Origin: Proteobacteria bacterium UBA2383
GTDB lineage: Bacteria > Pseudomonadota > Gammaproteobacteria > Competibacterales > Competibacteraceae
Direction of reading: 5' to 3'
Length of the DNA stretch: 25,701 bases
Assembly (NCBI GenBank): GCA_002343485.1
Contig: DDST01000046.1
Span: 266 to 25,966 of the forward strand
A model generated the notes under the pieces. The model was not told the origin of the DNA. It made no database searches and saw only the letters and a program-made list of their open reading frames with translations. Below are positions 15,442-22,461 of the stretch, one piece after another. Each line of letters opens with the position of its first letter. Position 1 is the stretch's first letter. Position numbers and translations under genes: made by a program.

Positions 15442-15834
15442 ATGAATCGCAAACCCAACTCGAAAGACATCGATGCTGAACACCACATTCAACTCGGCCT
15501 GACGCAAGCGCTTTGCGACGCAGTAAGCGATGATGCAGACCCAGCGCTAATAGATGAAATTATTGAGCAATTAGTAGCTTACAGCGACATGCATTTCATG
15601 TCCGAACAGTTATTGATGCGCTTGAGCAGTTATCCAGGCTACGATAGTCACGCGCTCGATCACGACGCTCTGATGGAGCGATTGGAATCAATTAAGCAAC
15701 AATATAGTAGCTTCGGGGAGCAACCCTTTACGTTACCGGAGGCGAAAGCGATTCTGGCATTCCTGGCCGACCATATCAACACGCAAGACCGGCGATTTAT
15801 CGACTACTACTGCGACTGGTACAGACGCAGATGA
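15442..15834 (+). CDS. Bacteriohemerythrin (single-domain O2-binding protein)
   Basis: 130 residues from the ATG at 15442, with ACGGAGAAG just upstream; a TTG one codon earlier is not needed. A four-helix bundle with a di-iron site. All the iron-binding positions are present: His15 (DAEHHIQL), the HFMSE pair (His51, Glu55), HALDH (His70, His74) and HINTQD (His111, Asp116). It has no signal peptide, so it is cytoplasmic. Bacterial hemerythrins carry or sense O2 and in some species react with NO. It is transcribed away from the DsrE-like gene, with a shared AT-rich promoter region. The NnrU-like gene downstream makes an O2/NO role worth considering. Confidence 0.93.
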   Translation: MNRKPNSKDIDAEHHIQLGLTQALCDAVSDDADPALIDEIIEQLVAYSDMHFMSEQLLMRLSSYPGYDSHALDHDALMERLESIKQQYSSFGEQPFTLPEAKAILAFLADHINTQDRRFIDYYCDWYRRR

Positions 15835-15847
15835 AAATGCGAGTCTA

Positions 15848-16057
15848 TTAACTTTCCTTACGTCTCCACAGTTGCTGGCCAACTTCTTGGGCGAGCAACT
15901 CATTCGCCCCGTGACGGGTAACGCTCACCGGTTCTTGCCAAAACTGCACGCTCGCCGAAAAGCCCTGTTGCATTAATTTCTCTCGAGCGGATTGAACTCA
16001 CTCACGGGTGTTTACGGCAGCGAGAAGTATCTTTAGCTCCCGGATGGCGCCGCCCAT
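15848..16057 (-). pseudogene. Possible decayed small gene with one in-frame stop
   Basis: On the minus strand, ATG at 16057 opens a 70-codon frame ending in TAA at 15848-15850, broken by TGA after 19 codons. The pieces (MGGAIRELKILLAAVNTRE and a second part with QGFSASVQFWQEPVSVTRHG) read like protein, with plausible amphipathic segments. I do not recognise the family. It fills the only gap of about 280 bases between the hemerythrin and NnrU-like genes. It could also be chance; the evidence is only the residue composition. Confidence 0.3.
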
Positions 16058-16112
16058 CGTTCAAGCTTCGATGTGTTAAGGTAAGCGCCTTTCATATAGC
16101 GGGGATTTACAA

Positions 16113-16688
16113 ATGAGCATGCTCTTACTCGGATTGATCCTCTTTCTGGCCGTGCACTCTATCTCCATCGTCAGCGAATCATGGCGGGATCGCCAAGTCG
16201 CAAAACTCGGTGAAGGACCGTGGAAGGGTCTGTACTCGCTAGCGTCCCTCGCCGGGTTCGGACTCATTGTCTGGGGTTATGGACTTGCCCGCTATGATCC
16301 CGTGCTTCTCTACCTGCCGCCAGTGTGGCTGCGTCATATCACTTTATTGCTGCTGGTCCCGGTCTTTCCGCTGCTGCTCGCCGCCTACCTGCCGGGGCGC
16401 ATCCAGGCGGCCGTCCAGCATCCCATGCTAGCTGCTACCAAGCTATGGGCTTTTGCCCACCTGCTGGCGAACGGCATGCTGGCCGATGTGCTTCTCTTTG
16501 GCGCCTTCCTCGCCTGGGCCGTGGTGGATCGCATCTCCATGAAACGCCGTCTCCCGCATCCAGTCCTCGGTGCGCCGCCTTCCAAGTGGAATGATCTCAT
16601 TGCCGTGACCGGCGGCCTTGCGCTCTATGTTGCTTTTGTGCTCTGGCTCCATACTTGGCTGATCGGTGTCCCGCCTATTGGAGGCTGA
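16113..16688 (+). CDS. NnrU-like integral membrane protein
   Basis: 191 residues, five or six membrane segments (about 2-17, 40-60, 75-95, 110-150, 165-185). The N-terminus MSMLLLGLILFLAVHSI and the motif HPMLAATKLWAFAHLLANG, then DVLLFGAFLAWAVVDRISMK, are characteristic of the NnrU/NnrU-domain family found near denitrification and NO-detoxification genes, and also related to a carotenoid isomerase family. GGGGAT lies ahead of the ATG. There are no nitrite or NO reductase genes in the window, so a denitrification link rests on family name only. Confidence 0.88.
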   Translation: MSMLLLGLILFLAVHSISIVSESWRDRQVAKLGEGPWKGLYSLASLAGFGLIVWGYGLARYDPVLLYLPPVWLRHITLLLLVPVFPLLLAAYLPGRIQAAVQHPMLAATKLWAFAHLLANGMLADVLLFGAFLAWAVVDRISMKRRLPHPVLGAPPSKWNDLIAVTGGLALYVAFVLWLHTWLIGVPPIGG

Positions 16689-16833
16689 CTTAACCGGTGG
16701 TCAAGGCTGCTCATTCTCAATCGAGGCGCGGGATAGCCTAATCATGGATATTTTCACAGATCAATTGACAAGCAGGTTGAATCAAGTTAGCCCGCTTCAG
16801 AGGACCAAAATGGGCTGTGCCGTTGCGGGATAT

Positions 16834-17031
16834 TCAACAAACTTGCCGCTTACGCTCAATATTGTCACGAGCTAATTGCAGCAGCTCAGGCGGTGGTTCG
16901 TAGCCGGTGCGGCGGCACTGGTAGAGATAGTGGGTAAGGCGAGGTTCGGCATCGCTTTGATTTGCTAACTCGATTAGTTCTAAAAGCTCGATCATGCGAG
17001 GGGTCGGGACTGTCGCAATGGTTTGCAGCAT
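16834..17031 (-). CDS. Small hypothetical protein at the end of the exosortase operon
   Basis: 65 residues from the ATG at 17031; a TTG at 17046 is an alternative start. The sequence MLQTIATVPTPRMIELLELI leads into an amphipathic helical region with charged and aromatic residues (HYLYQCRRTGYEPPPELLQL), which reads as a real soluble helical protein. It lies 56 bases after the VIT/vWA gene on the same strand. No family recognised and no motif that suggests a function. Confidence 0.5.
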   Translation of the reverse strand: MLQTIATVPTPRMIELLELIELANQSDAEPRLTHYLYQCRRTGYEPPPELLQLARDNIERKRQVC

Positions 17032-17087
17032 GGGTACATTTCTCAAAGTTGGTAGGCCATAGAGATTACCTAGGCATTTTTTGTGCC

Positions 17088-19250
17088 TTATTTAGTGAGT
17101 CTGGTGCGCGGACGGTACTGGATCAGGAAGCCCGCCAACAACAACGCTATCACGATGAAGCCGGGAATTGCGTCCGGTTCCGGCGTGCTGCCACCGCTGA
17201 AAACACTACCCGTCGTGATTGGCGTCGCCGGCTCACCGTAGGCCAGTGCGGTTGTTCCCGTGACCTGCGCCACGGGCACCGGCACCGTGGGTGTATCAAT
17301 CGGGCTGGGATTATAAATCTTCTCCGACACGGCGACGAACGCAGTCCACTTCGTTACCAGCGCAAAGTTCAGCCCCAACTCAGTGATGCGCTGCTTGAGG
17401 GTGTCAGCATTCACGTCCTCACCGCGAAGCAGACGGCGGCCCGTTGTCAACTGATGCATGAGATCGCCGATCAGGGAACGCGCCCAGAGGATTGGCACCG
17501 CCTCGCCCTGGGTGCTGGTTTCCGGTAGCTCGATCTGTAGAGGCAAGGTCGCGGGGTGTCCCTGTACCCGGCCTCGTACCTTGACCTCGTACCGGCCGGG
17601 GCGGCCATAACGTCCCTGAATCCGCAACGACTGTCCGGCGAACAGATCGGGCAATGGGCCGGGGCTGAGCTCGCTCACGTCCAAACCGCCCCAGTCAATC
17701 TGAATGTCGGTCAACACAGGCGATTGCAAGCGCTCAGCCAATTCTCCGGCAACCTTTTCCTGATCCTCGGTGGGGTCCATGTAGCGGGCGAAACCGCGCC
17801 CAACCCGGCCCATCTCGCTCAGAAGATAACGGTTAACGCCCGCACCGGCACCAAAGGCATACAGTCGCGCATTGCCTAAATGGGTTCTGATCAGCGCCAG
17901 AATTTCAGCTTCGTTGCCAATATAACCGTCGGTCAGAAAGGTAACGATGCGCAACGATCCCGCAGGGACCGGCAGAGCCAACGCCTGACGGATGCCGGTA
18001 CTCATCTCGGTGCCGCCTTCGCCGTTGAGCGCATCGATGTAGTGCAGACCCGCCTGAATATTCCCGGGTGTCGCTGGCAATGGCTGCGCGGAAAACTCGG
18101 TCGCGGCATCGCTGAAGCGGATGATGCGGAAACTATCTGTGGACCGCAGCCGGCGCAGCGCGATTCTCATAAAGGCCTTACTGGTTTCAATCGGCAGGCC
18201 GCTCATCGAGCCGGAGCAATCCAAGACAAATACCATCTCGCGCGGCGTGATGTCCGTCTCGGCCGGAGCCTGCGGCGGTTCGAGCAACAGGCTGAAAAAA
18301 CCGCCGCGCGCGTCGCGGTAAGCCAGCAAACCGGCCTGGGTGCGTGTCCCGGCCAGGGTGTAGCGCAGGACGAAATCACGATTATCGAGCGTGCGGCCAT
18401 TGGCCAGCCGCACTTCGGCGCGCCCATTCTCCAGAATCCCGGTGGTGATCGGATGGGTGCGGCTGTCGATGGCGGCAATGGCCATGCCCGCGTTGAGATG
18501 GACGGTCAAACCGACTCGCTCCGGGTCAATTTGTTCAGGCACGTTTAATTCAAAGACGGGGGGATATGCAGGCAATTGCTCGACCTCCCACTGCCCATAG
18601 GCGGTTTGGCTGTGAGCCGCCGCCGCACCGCTGGCAGTCCCGGTCTGAGCATTCCAGTGTTGAACGCCACCCCGTAGCATGGGTTCACCCGGCGCAACAC
18701 CAGCGCCTTGCGGCTGATAGCGCGGTCCTACAACTAGCGGAATAACCAATTCATAGGCACCGTCCAGCCGAGGCACGGTTTGAGCATATTTCAGCGTCAC
18801 TTTGACCGGCAGACCCGGCATCAGATTGGCGATATCCTGGGTAAACATATTCGGGCGATGCTGACTGAGCAAGGCGGCGCTGCGGCCTTGGCCTTTCGCT
18901 TTCTCGAAAGTGGCGCGGGCCTCCTCGATGCGCTGGATTTTGGCTTGAATGCGCTCGTCGCCGACATCTAGGGTCATGGCGTTGACAGCGGCATTTTCAT
19001 TGAGTGGAAACAAATAAGTCGCATGAATCGCCTGATTCAGCGGATTGGCAAAGGTTTGTGTCACGGTGACCAGCGCCAAGTCGCCCTGAAGGTCAGCGTT
19101 GATATCGGTCTTGAGCAAGGGCAAGGTCATCGGTTTACCGTCCACTTCTGTTTCGATGCGACCGCCCAGATCGCCGGGAACGACAGCGAGCGCGGTGGTC
19201 CAGGGGAACCAAAACAGGCTAGTGATCAGAAAAAATGCAGTGTTCTTCAT
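17088..19250 (-). CDS. VIT and vWA domain surface protein with PEP-type sorting tail (probable exosortase target)
   Basis: 720 residues from the ATG at 19250, with GAGGAA upstream. A signal peptide ends near residue 22. The VIT domain spans about 25-160 (VTVTQTFANPLNQAIHATYL, FPLNENAAV). The vWA domain starts near 335 with an intact MIDAS: DCSGSMSG, then GGTEMSTGI and TFLTDGYIG. The C-terminus is a sorting signal: STPEPDAIPGF, a membrane segment (IVIALLLAGFLI) and an arginine-rich tail. That layout is the PEP-CTERM type, recognised and cleaved by exosortases. The exosortase gene is 46 bases upstream in the same operon, so it is probably the dedicated enzyme. Such proteins are exposed on the surface and may bind ligands through the metal site. 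The C-terminal half of the family is otherwise poorly characterised. Confidence 0.9.
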   Translation of the reverse strand: MKNTAFFLITSLFWFPWTTALAVVPGDLGGRIETEVDGKPMTLPLLKTDINADLQGDLALVTVTQTFANPLNQAIHATYLFPLNENAAVNAMTLDVGDERIQAKIQRIEEARATFEKAKGQGRSAALLSQHRPNMFTQDIANLMPGLPVKVTLKYAQTVPRLDGAYELVIPLVVGPRYQPQGAGVAPGEPMLRGGVQHWNAQTGTASGAAAAHSQTAYGQWEVEQLPAYPPVFELNVPEQIDPERVGLTVHLNAGMAIAAIDSRTHPITTGILENGRAEVRLANGRTLDNRDFVLRYTLAGTRTQAGLLAYRDARGGFFSLLLEPPQAPAETDITPREMVFVLDCSGSMSGLPIETSKAFMRIALRRLRSTDSFRIIRFSDAATEFSAQPLPATPGNIQAGLHYIDALNGEGGTEMSTGIRQALALPVPAGSLRIVTFLTDGYIGNEAEILALIRTHLGNARLYAFGAGAGVNRYLLSEMGRVGRGFARYMDPTEDQEKVAGELAERLQSPVLTDIQIDWGGLDVSELSPGPLPDLFAGQSLRIQGRYGRPGRYEVKVRGRVQGHPATLPLQIELPETSTQGEAVPILWARSLIGDLMHQLTTGRRLLRGEDVNADTLKQRITELGLNFALVTKWTAFVAVSEKIYNPSPIDTPTVPVPVAQVTGTTALAYGEPATPITTGSVFSGGSTPEPDAIPGFIVIALLLAGFLIQYRPRTRLTK

Positions 19251-19296
19251 GGATTTTTCCTCTATCAATCAAAGTTTCATAAAACGGGTTTCAGAG

Positions 19297-20778
19297 TTAG
19301 CACGGGTGAGGGGGGGGCGTTACATCCAGCGCCCGCCACACGGCGCTATCGAAAGTTTCCGCCGCATCCACCGGCAGTTCCCAAGGGGTGATGCGTTCGA
19401 TCATCCGCCAAGCCGTGCCTGGCGCTTGTAACCAGAGCCACACTGCCTGAGCAACATGGATCGCTTGTTCACCACGTTCCGAGACATAACTCACAGCGAC
19501 CCGCCAGACCCGTCCCTGCGGATCGGTGCTGCGATACACTGCGCTGGGAATCGGGCCGCCGGTCTGGCCGAGATAACGCACCGTGTGACCGCGACCGGTC
19601 AGGCATTCGTCGGGCGCATGGAGATGGCGCAGCGGCGCGGAGGTGCTGACCACCAGCAATCCATAGGGGCCATAGGCGGCCCGCGCCGCGCCGCCGCCGT
19701 AACGGGTGAAGTACTCGCGTTCCTGGGAAGTGAGCACGCCGGGTTGCGCGATGAAGGCCGCGATGCGATCAGGCAACTGTGGTGCGGGGAGTGAATGGGC
19801 GATATCCACCGGTCGTGCCGGCAAGGACACGATCACGGCACACGCGCTCAGAAAAGCTAGGCCGGTGACTGGTTGCACAGACCAGAATCGCTGTGCGTTA
19901 GCTGTTGCCTGACCCGGTAAGGAAAGAGGCATGGCCGGTCCGGCCCGGCGGAGCCGGACCCAAAATAGAAGCGGCAGCGCTGAGAGGCTCAAAGTGATCA
20001 AGCCAATCGCACTGTGCCACGGCTCGGCAAGCACATCCACGCCACCTCCCGTCTCGCGGTGGACCAGACCCAGGGCGATGGCAACAATACGCAGACTATT
20101 GCCCACGGCCGCCGCTGCCAGCGTTAGCAATAGACCCAGGCACGCCCGCCCGGACGAGGGACGGGTGAAAGCGGCAACCGCAGCGAATAGCAGGAGCAGC
20201 AGTAATAGACCGCGCGTCCCGGAACAAGGCAAATCGACCAACAGTGTTTGCCCCTGCCACTGCAACTGAATGCCTTCGCACTGCACGGGTGCAGCTCCTA
20301 GCTGGAGCGCAGCGCAGGCACCGGCGGCGGAGATCTGTTGCAGAAGGAACCCAAAACCGCGTTGCAGAATGCGTTCAATGGGCAGCGCAAACATGAAGAG
20401 CACCGCCAACCAGCCTGGAGATAGCGGGCGGGCGCGGCGGTCCAGACCTAGCAGCAAACCGATGGCGTAGATATCCACAGCCAAAGCCGCTGCACCGATT
20501 GTGTTGATCCCGAGCCATTGTCCGAGCAGACGCACGATGGCGGTCAATGCCAGCAGGTAGAATCCGTTATAGCGTTGCGAGACGCCAGGCGTACGCAGCG
20601 GGCTGGCCGTGCTCCATAGCAAGAGCATACTGGTCAGCACCGCCACCCACAAACCGTAGGAATCGTAGGCCGGATCAAGCCAGGTTCCCGCCAGCCAGAC
20701 CAGTGGATGAATGGCTAATAGAACAAGGCCCAGAATCAAGCTCATTGGACCGGGCTGAGAATAGAATTTGAAGCGCAT
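19297..20778 (-). CDS. Exosortase with EpsI-like C-terminal domain
   Basis: 493 residues from the ATG at 20778, preceded by AAGGAG; the open frame up to 20841 adds an unrelated stretch. Multi-spanning membrane core (about 10-275) with the exosortase catalytic triad: Cys185 in LVDLPCSGTRG, Arg230 in GNSLRIVAIAL, and His255 in EPWHSAIGL. Exosortases cleave PEP-CTERM-type tails at the inner membrane, the functional counterpart of sortases. After another membrane segment (about 303-320), a periplasmic domain holds HAPDECLTGRGH (Cys392), the signature seen in EpsI proteins, which are usually encoded with or fused to exosortases. The next gene encodes the only PEP-tailed protein in the window. The exact exosortase subtype cannot be named from sequence reading alone. 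Confidence 0.9.
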   Translation of the reverse strand: MRFKFYSQPGPMSLILGLVLLAIHPLVWLAGTWLDPAYDSYGLWVAVLTSMLLLWSTASPLRTPGVSQRYNGFYLLALTAIVRLLGQWLGINTIGAAALAVDIYAIGLLLGLDRRARPLSPGWLAVLFMFALPIERILQRGFGFLLQQISAAGACAALQLGAAPVQCEGIQLQWQGQTLLVDLPCSGTRGLLLLLLLFAAVAAFTRPSSGRACLGLLLTLAAAAVGNSLRIVAIALGLVHRETGGGVDVLAEPWHSAIGLITLSLSALPLLFWVRLRRAGPAMPLSLPGQATANAQRFWSVQPVTGLAFLSACAVIVSLPARPVDIAHSLPAPQLPDRIAAFIAQPGVLTSQEREYFTRYGGGAARAAYGPYGLLVVSTSAPLRHLHAPDECLTGRGHTVRYLGQTGGPIPSAVYRSTDPQGRVWRVAVSYVSERGEQAIHVAQAVWLWLQAPGTAWRMIERITPWELPVDAAETFDSAVWRALDVTPPPHPC

Positions 20779-20864
20779 GGCGTGACTCCTTGAGTTCGCC
20801 CGCGCAGTATGCAAATCGAGTGTGTGCGCTTCGTGGCGCATGTGTGCAAGATTGCAAAATGATC

Positions 20865-20884
20865 GTGCAAATCCGGTGCAAATT
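20865..20884. promoter_or_regulatory. Direct repeats GTGCAAAT one helical turn apart upstream of the exosortase gene
   Basis: GTGCAAAT occurs at 20865-20872 and 20876-20883 with an 11-base period. GCAA also occurs at 20811, 20846 and 20854. OmpR/PhoB-type regulators bind such tandem half-sites. The nearby response regulator of that family is a natural candidate, by inference. Confidence 0.35.
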
Positions 20885-20987
20885 ATTCCGCTGCTGGTGT
20901 GACGACGCTAAGCCGTCTCCGGAAAGCGTTCGCTTAGCTGGCCCTGCGTGCCTCCCGGTTTATCCGTAAGATTCTTCAAAATCCCTT

Positions 20988-21518
20988 TTATTTTTGATCA
21001 CTTATCTTCATAGATTGGTGGCCTGGCCGGGCGCTGAAGATAAATGGCAAGGGCTGCGCCGTTGCCCGGCCAACCGCGCGGACCGTGCAGGCAAGGAGCA
21101 AGGCCAGCAGCGAGACCATGCTCATGCCAATAAGGATGAGGAAGCCGATTCCGGTGCCCATCGCGTCATCCGCTTCAAGATGACAGGGACCGGATACCCG
21201 GGACAATGTATAGGACACGAGGGCTAGCGGACTCAGAGCGGCAACGAGACCGGCCACATGAACGGCGAACGCACCTAGTATGGATGGGTGCCGTTTCCAC
21301 GCAAGATACGCGCTCACCGGCACGGCAGCCGCCCCAAACAGAGCGGCTGCGAACACAGGTAAGCGAGAACACAGATTGTATTGGAAGAACGAATCGCTGG
21401 ATGCAAAGCTGAAGACCCAGAACCAAAAACCCAGCCATCCCAGTGCAACAGCAGATTGCCAGATTGTTCGGCCCATGCCGCGGAGTCCTTCGGTTGAAGT
21501 CTGCGTGCCGTCTGTCAT
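20988..21518 (-). CDS. Hypothetical integral membrane protein, four helices
   Basis: 176 residues from the ATG at 21518, with GAGG eight bases ahead. Four membrane segments at about 18-40, 52-73, 80-105 and 120-145. The loop between helices 1 and 2 has Cys (YNLCSRLPV), and the one between helices 3 and 4 has SGPCHLEADD, giving two cysteines that could pair outside. No family recognised. It is first in the leftward series ending with the exosortase and VIT/vWA genes, but 209 bases separate it from the exosortase, and the candidate regulator repeats lie in between. It may be an accessory of the sorting system or unrelated. Confidence 0.75.
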   Translation of the reverse strand: MTDGTQTSTEGLRGMGRTIWQSAVALGWLGFWFWVFSFASSDSFFQYNLCSRLPVFAAALFGAAAVPVSAYLAWKRHPSILGAFAVHVAGLVAALSPLALVSYTLSRVSGPCHLEADDAMGTGIGFLILIGMSMVSLLALLLACTVRAVGRATAQPLPFIFSARPGHQSMKISDQK

Positions 21519-21777
21519 TCTCTTAACCTCAGCATCGCTACTTTAGCGCTCAGTTAACTGAATAGATTCCATATTATTTTTCCAAAAATACAAAGCAACC
21601 TAAGAAGGATTGACGGATACAATGCCAAAATGGAACCGGTGGCCCGTGATGGCGCTCCTTGATGTAAAAGTTAGCCTAAATCGATCACTACCTGAATCAT
21701 TGGCAAGTCAGCTTCCGCTGACCAGGATTTGGTATTCTTTCCTGCAAATAAGTAACGCGCCGTTATGGAACAGCCTC
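21519..21777. promoter_or_regulatory. Divergent regulatory region between the membrane protein gene and the response regulator gene
   Basis: 259 bases without a convincing gene. CAGTTAACTG at 21551-21560 is a perfect 10-base palindrome. GTCAGC-TTCC-GCTGAC at 21707-21722 is a perfect 6-base hairpin 56 bases ahead of the regulator start. An in-frame ATG at 21622 would extend the response regulator by 52 residues that do not look like part of the receiver domain. No clear -35/-10 pair was assigned. Confidence 0.4.
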
Positions 21778-22461
21778 ATGCCCACCATCCTGGTCGTTGA
21801 TGACGATCCCCATATCCGTGAAATCATCTGCTTCGCCCTGCACAAGGACGGCTTCGCCACTGTAGAAGCCGGGAACGGGGAACAAGCACTGGCGCGATTC
21901 CAGGCGGCTGGCCCTGATTTAGTGGTGCTCGACATCATCATGCCAGAACTGGATGGTACCGAGGTCTGCCGCGCCCTGCGCCGCATCAGCACGGTTCCCA
22001 TTGTGTTTTTATCATCGCGCGATGACGAAGTGGATCGCATCATCGGCCTGGAACTCGGCGGCGATGACTACGTGACTAAGCCGTTCAGTCCTCGCGAGCT
22101 GACAGCGCGCGTCCGGGCGATTTTGCGGCGCGGTAAAGGTGAATGGCACGACCCCACACCCGGACACCTGCTCGAATACGGACGGTTACGGCTGGACCTG
22201 GAGCGCTATACCGCAGATTGGCAGGGACAGGAGATTGCACTGACCCTGACGGAGTTCGGTATCCTGCGCACGCTATTAAGCCACCCCGGCAAGGTATTCA
22301 GCCGGGATCAATTAATGGATGGCAGCTACCAGGACTATCGAGTGGTAAGCGACCGCACCATCGACAGCCATGTACGCCGGGTGCGTTCGAAATTTAAAGT
22401 CTTGGGCGCCGACCCCATTGAAACCCTGCATGGCATTGGTTACCGGCTGGGACCCTGCTGA
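21778..22461 (+). CDS. OmpR/CreB-like response regulator
   Basis: 227 residues from the ATG at 21778 (MPTILVVDDDP). The receiver domain covers 1-115, with the acidic pair DDD at 8-10, phospho-acceptor Asp52 in VVLDIIMPELDG, and Lys101 in YVTKPFSPRE. The C-terminal winged-helix domain covers about 130-225 (LTLTEFGILRTLLSHPGKVF, SRDQLMD, RTIDSHVRRVRSKF). Phosphorylation by the adjacent kinase is expected to drive DNA binding as a dimer on tandem half-sites. Its stop codon directly abuts the kinase ATG. Resembles CreB in the receiver and linker. It is divergent from the sorting operon, which it probably controls (inference). Confidence 0.93.
   Translation: MPTILVVDDDPHIREIICFALHKDGFATVEAGNGEQALARFQAAGPDLVVLDIIMPELDGTEVCRALRRISTVPIVFLSSRDDEVDRIIGLELGGDDYVTKPFSPRELTARVRAILRRGKGEWHDPTPGHLLEYGRLRLDLERYTADWQGQEIALTLTEFGILRTLLSHPGKVFSRDQLMDGSYQDYRVVSDRTIDSHVRRVRSKFKVLGADPIETLHGIGYRLGPC

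Noticed and set aside
16740..16833. TTGACA near 16767 as a promoter, and a short plus-strand ORF from 16744
   Set aside because: No -10 box at proper spacing, and the ORF runs antisense into the small minus-strand gene without any recognisable feature.
17880..18548. 222-codon plus-strand frame opposite the VIT/vWA gene
   Set aside because: GC-rich shadow frame; the minus-strand gene has clear VIT and vWA motifs over the same bases.
20907..20938. Intrinsic terminator after the four-helix membrane protein gene (GCTAAGC/GCTTAGC)
   Set aside because: Stem of only seven bases with an 18-base loop and no T-run after it on the minus strand.
21610..21777. N-terminal extension of the response regulator from an upstream ATG or non-ATG start
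   Set aside because: The added 52 or more residues have no domain character; receiver domains of this family start directly with the MPTILVVDDDP-type strand, found at 21778.
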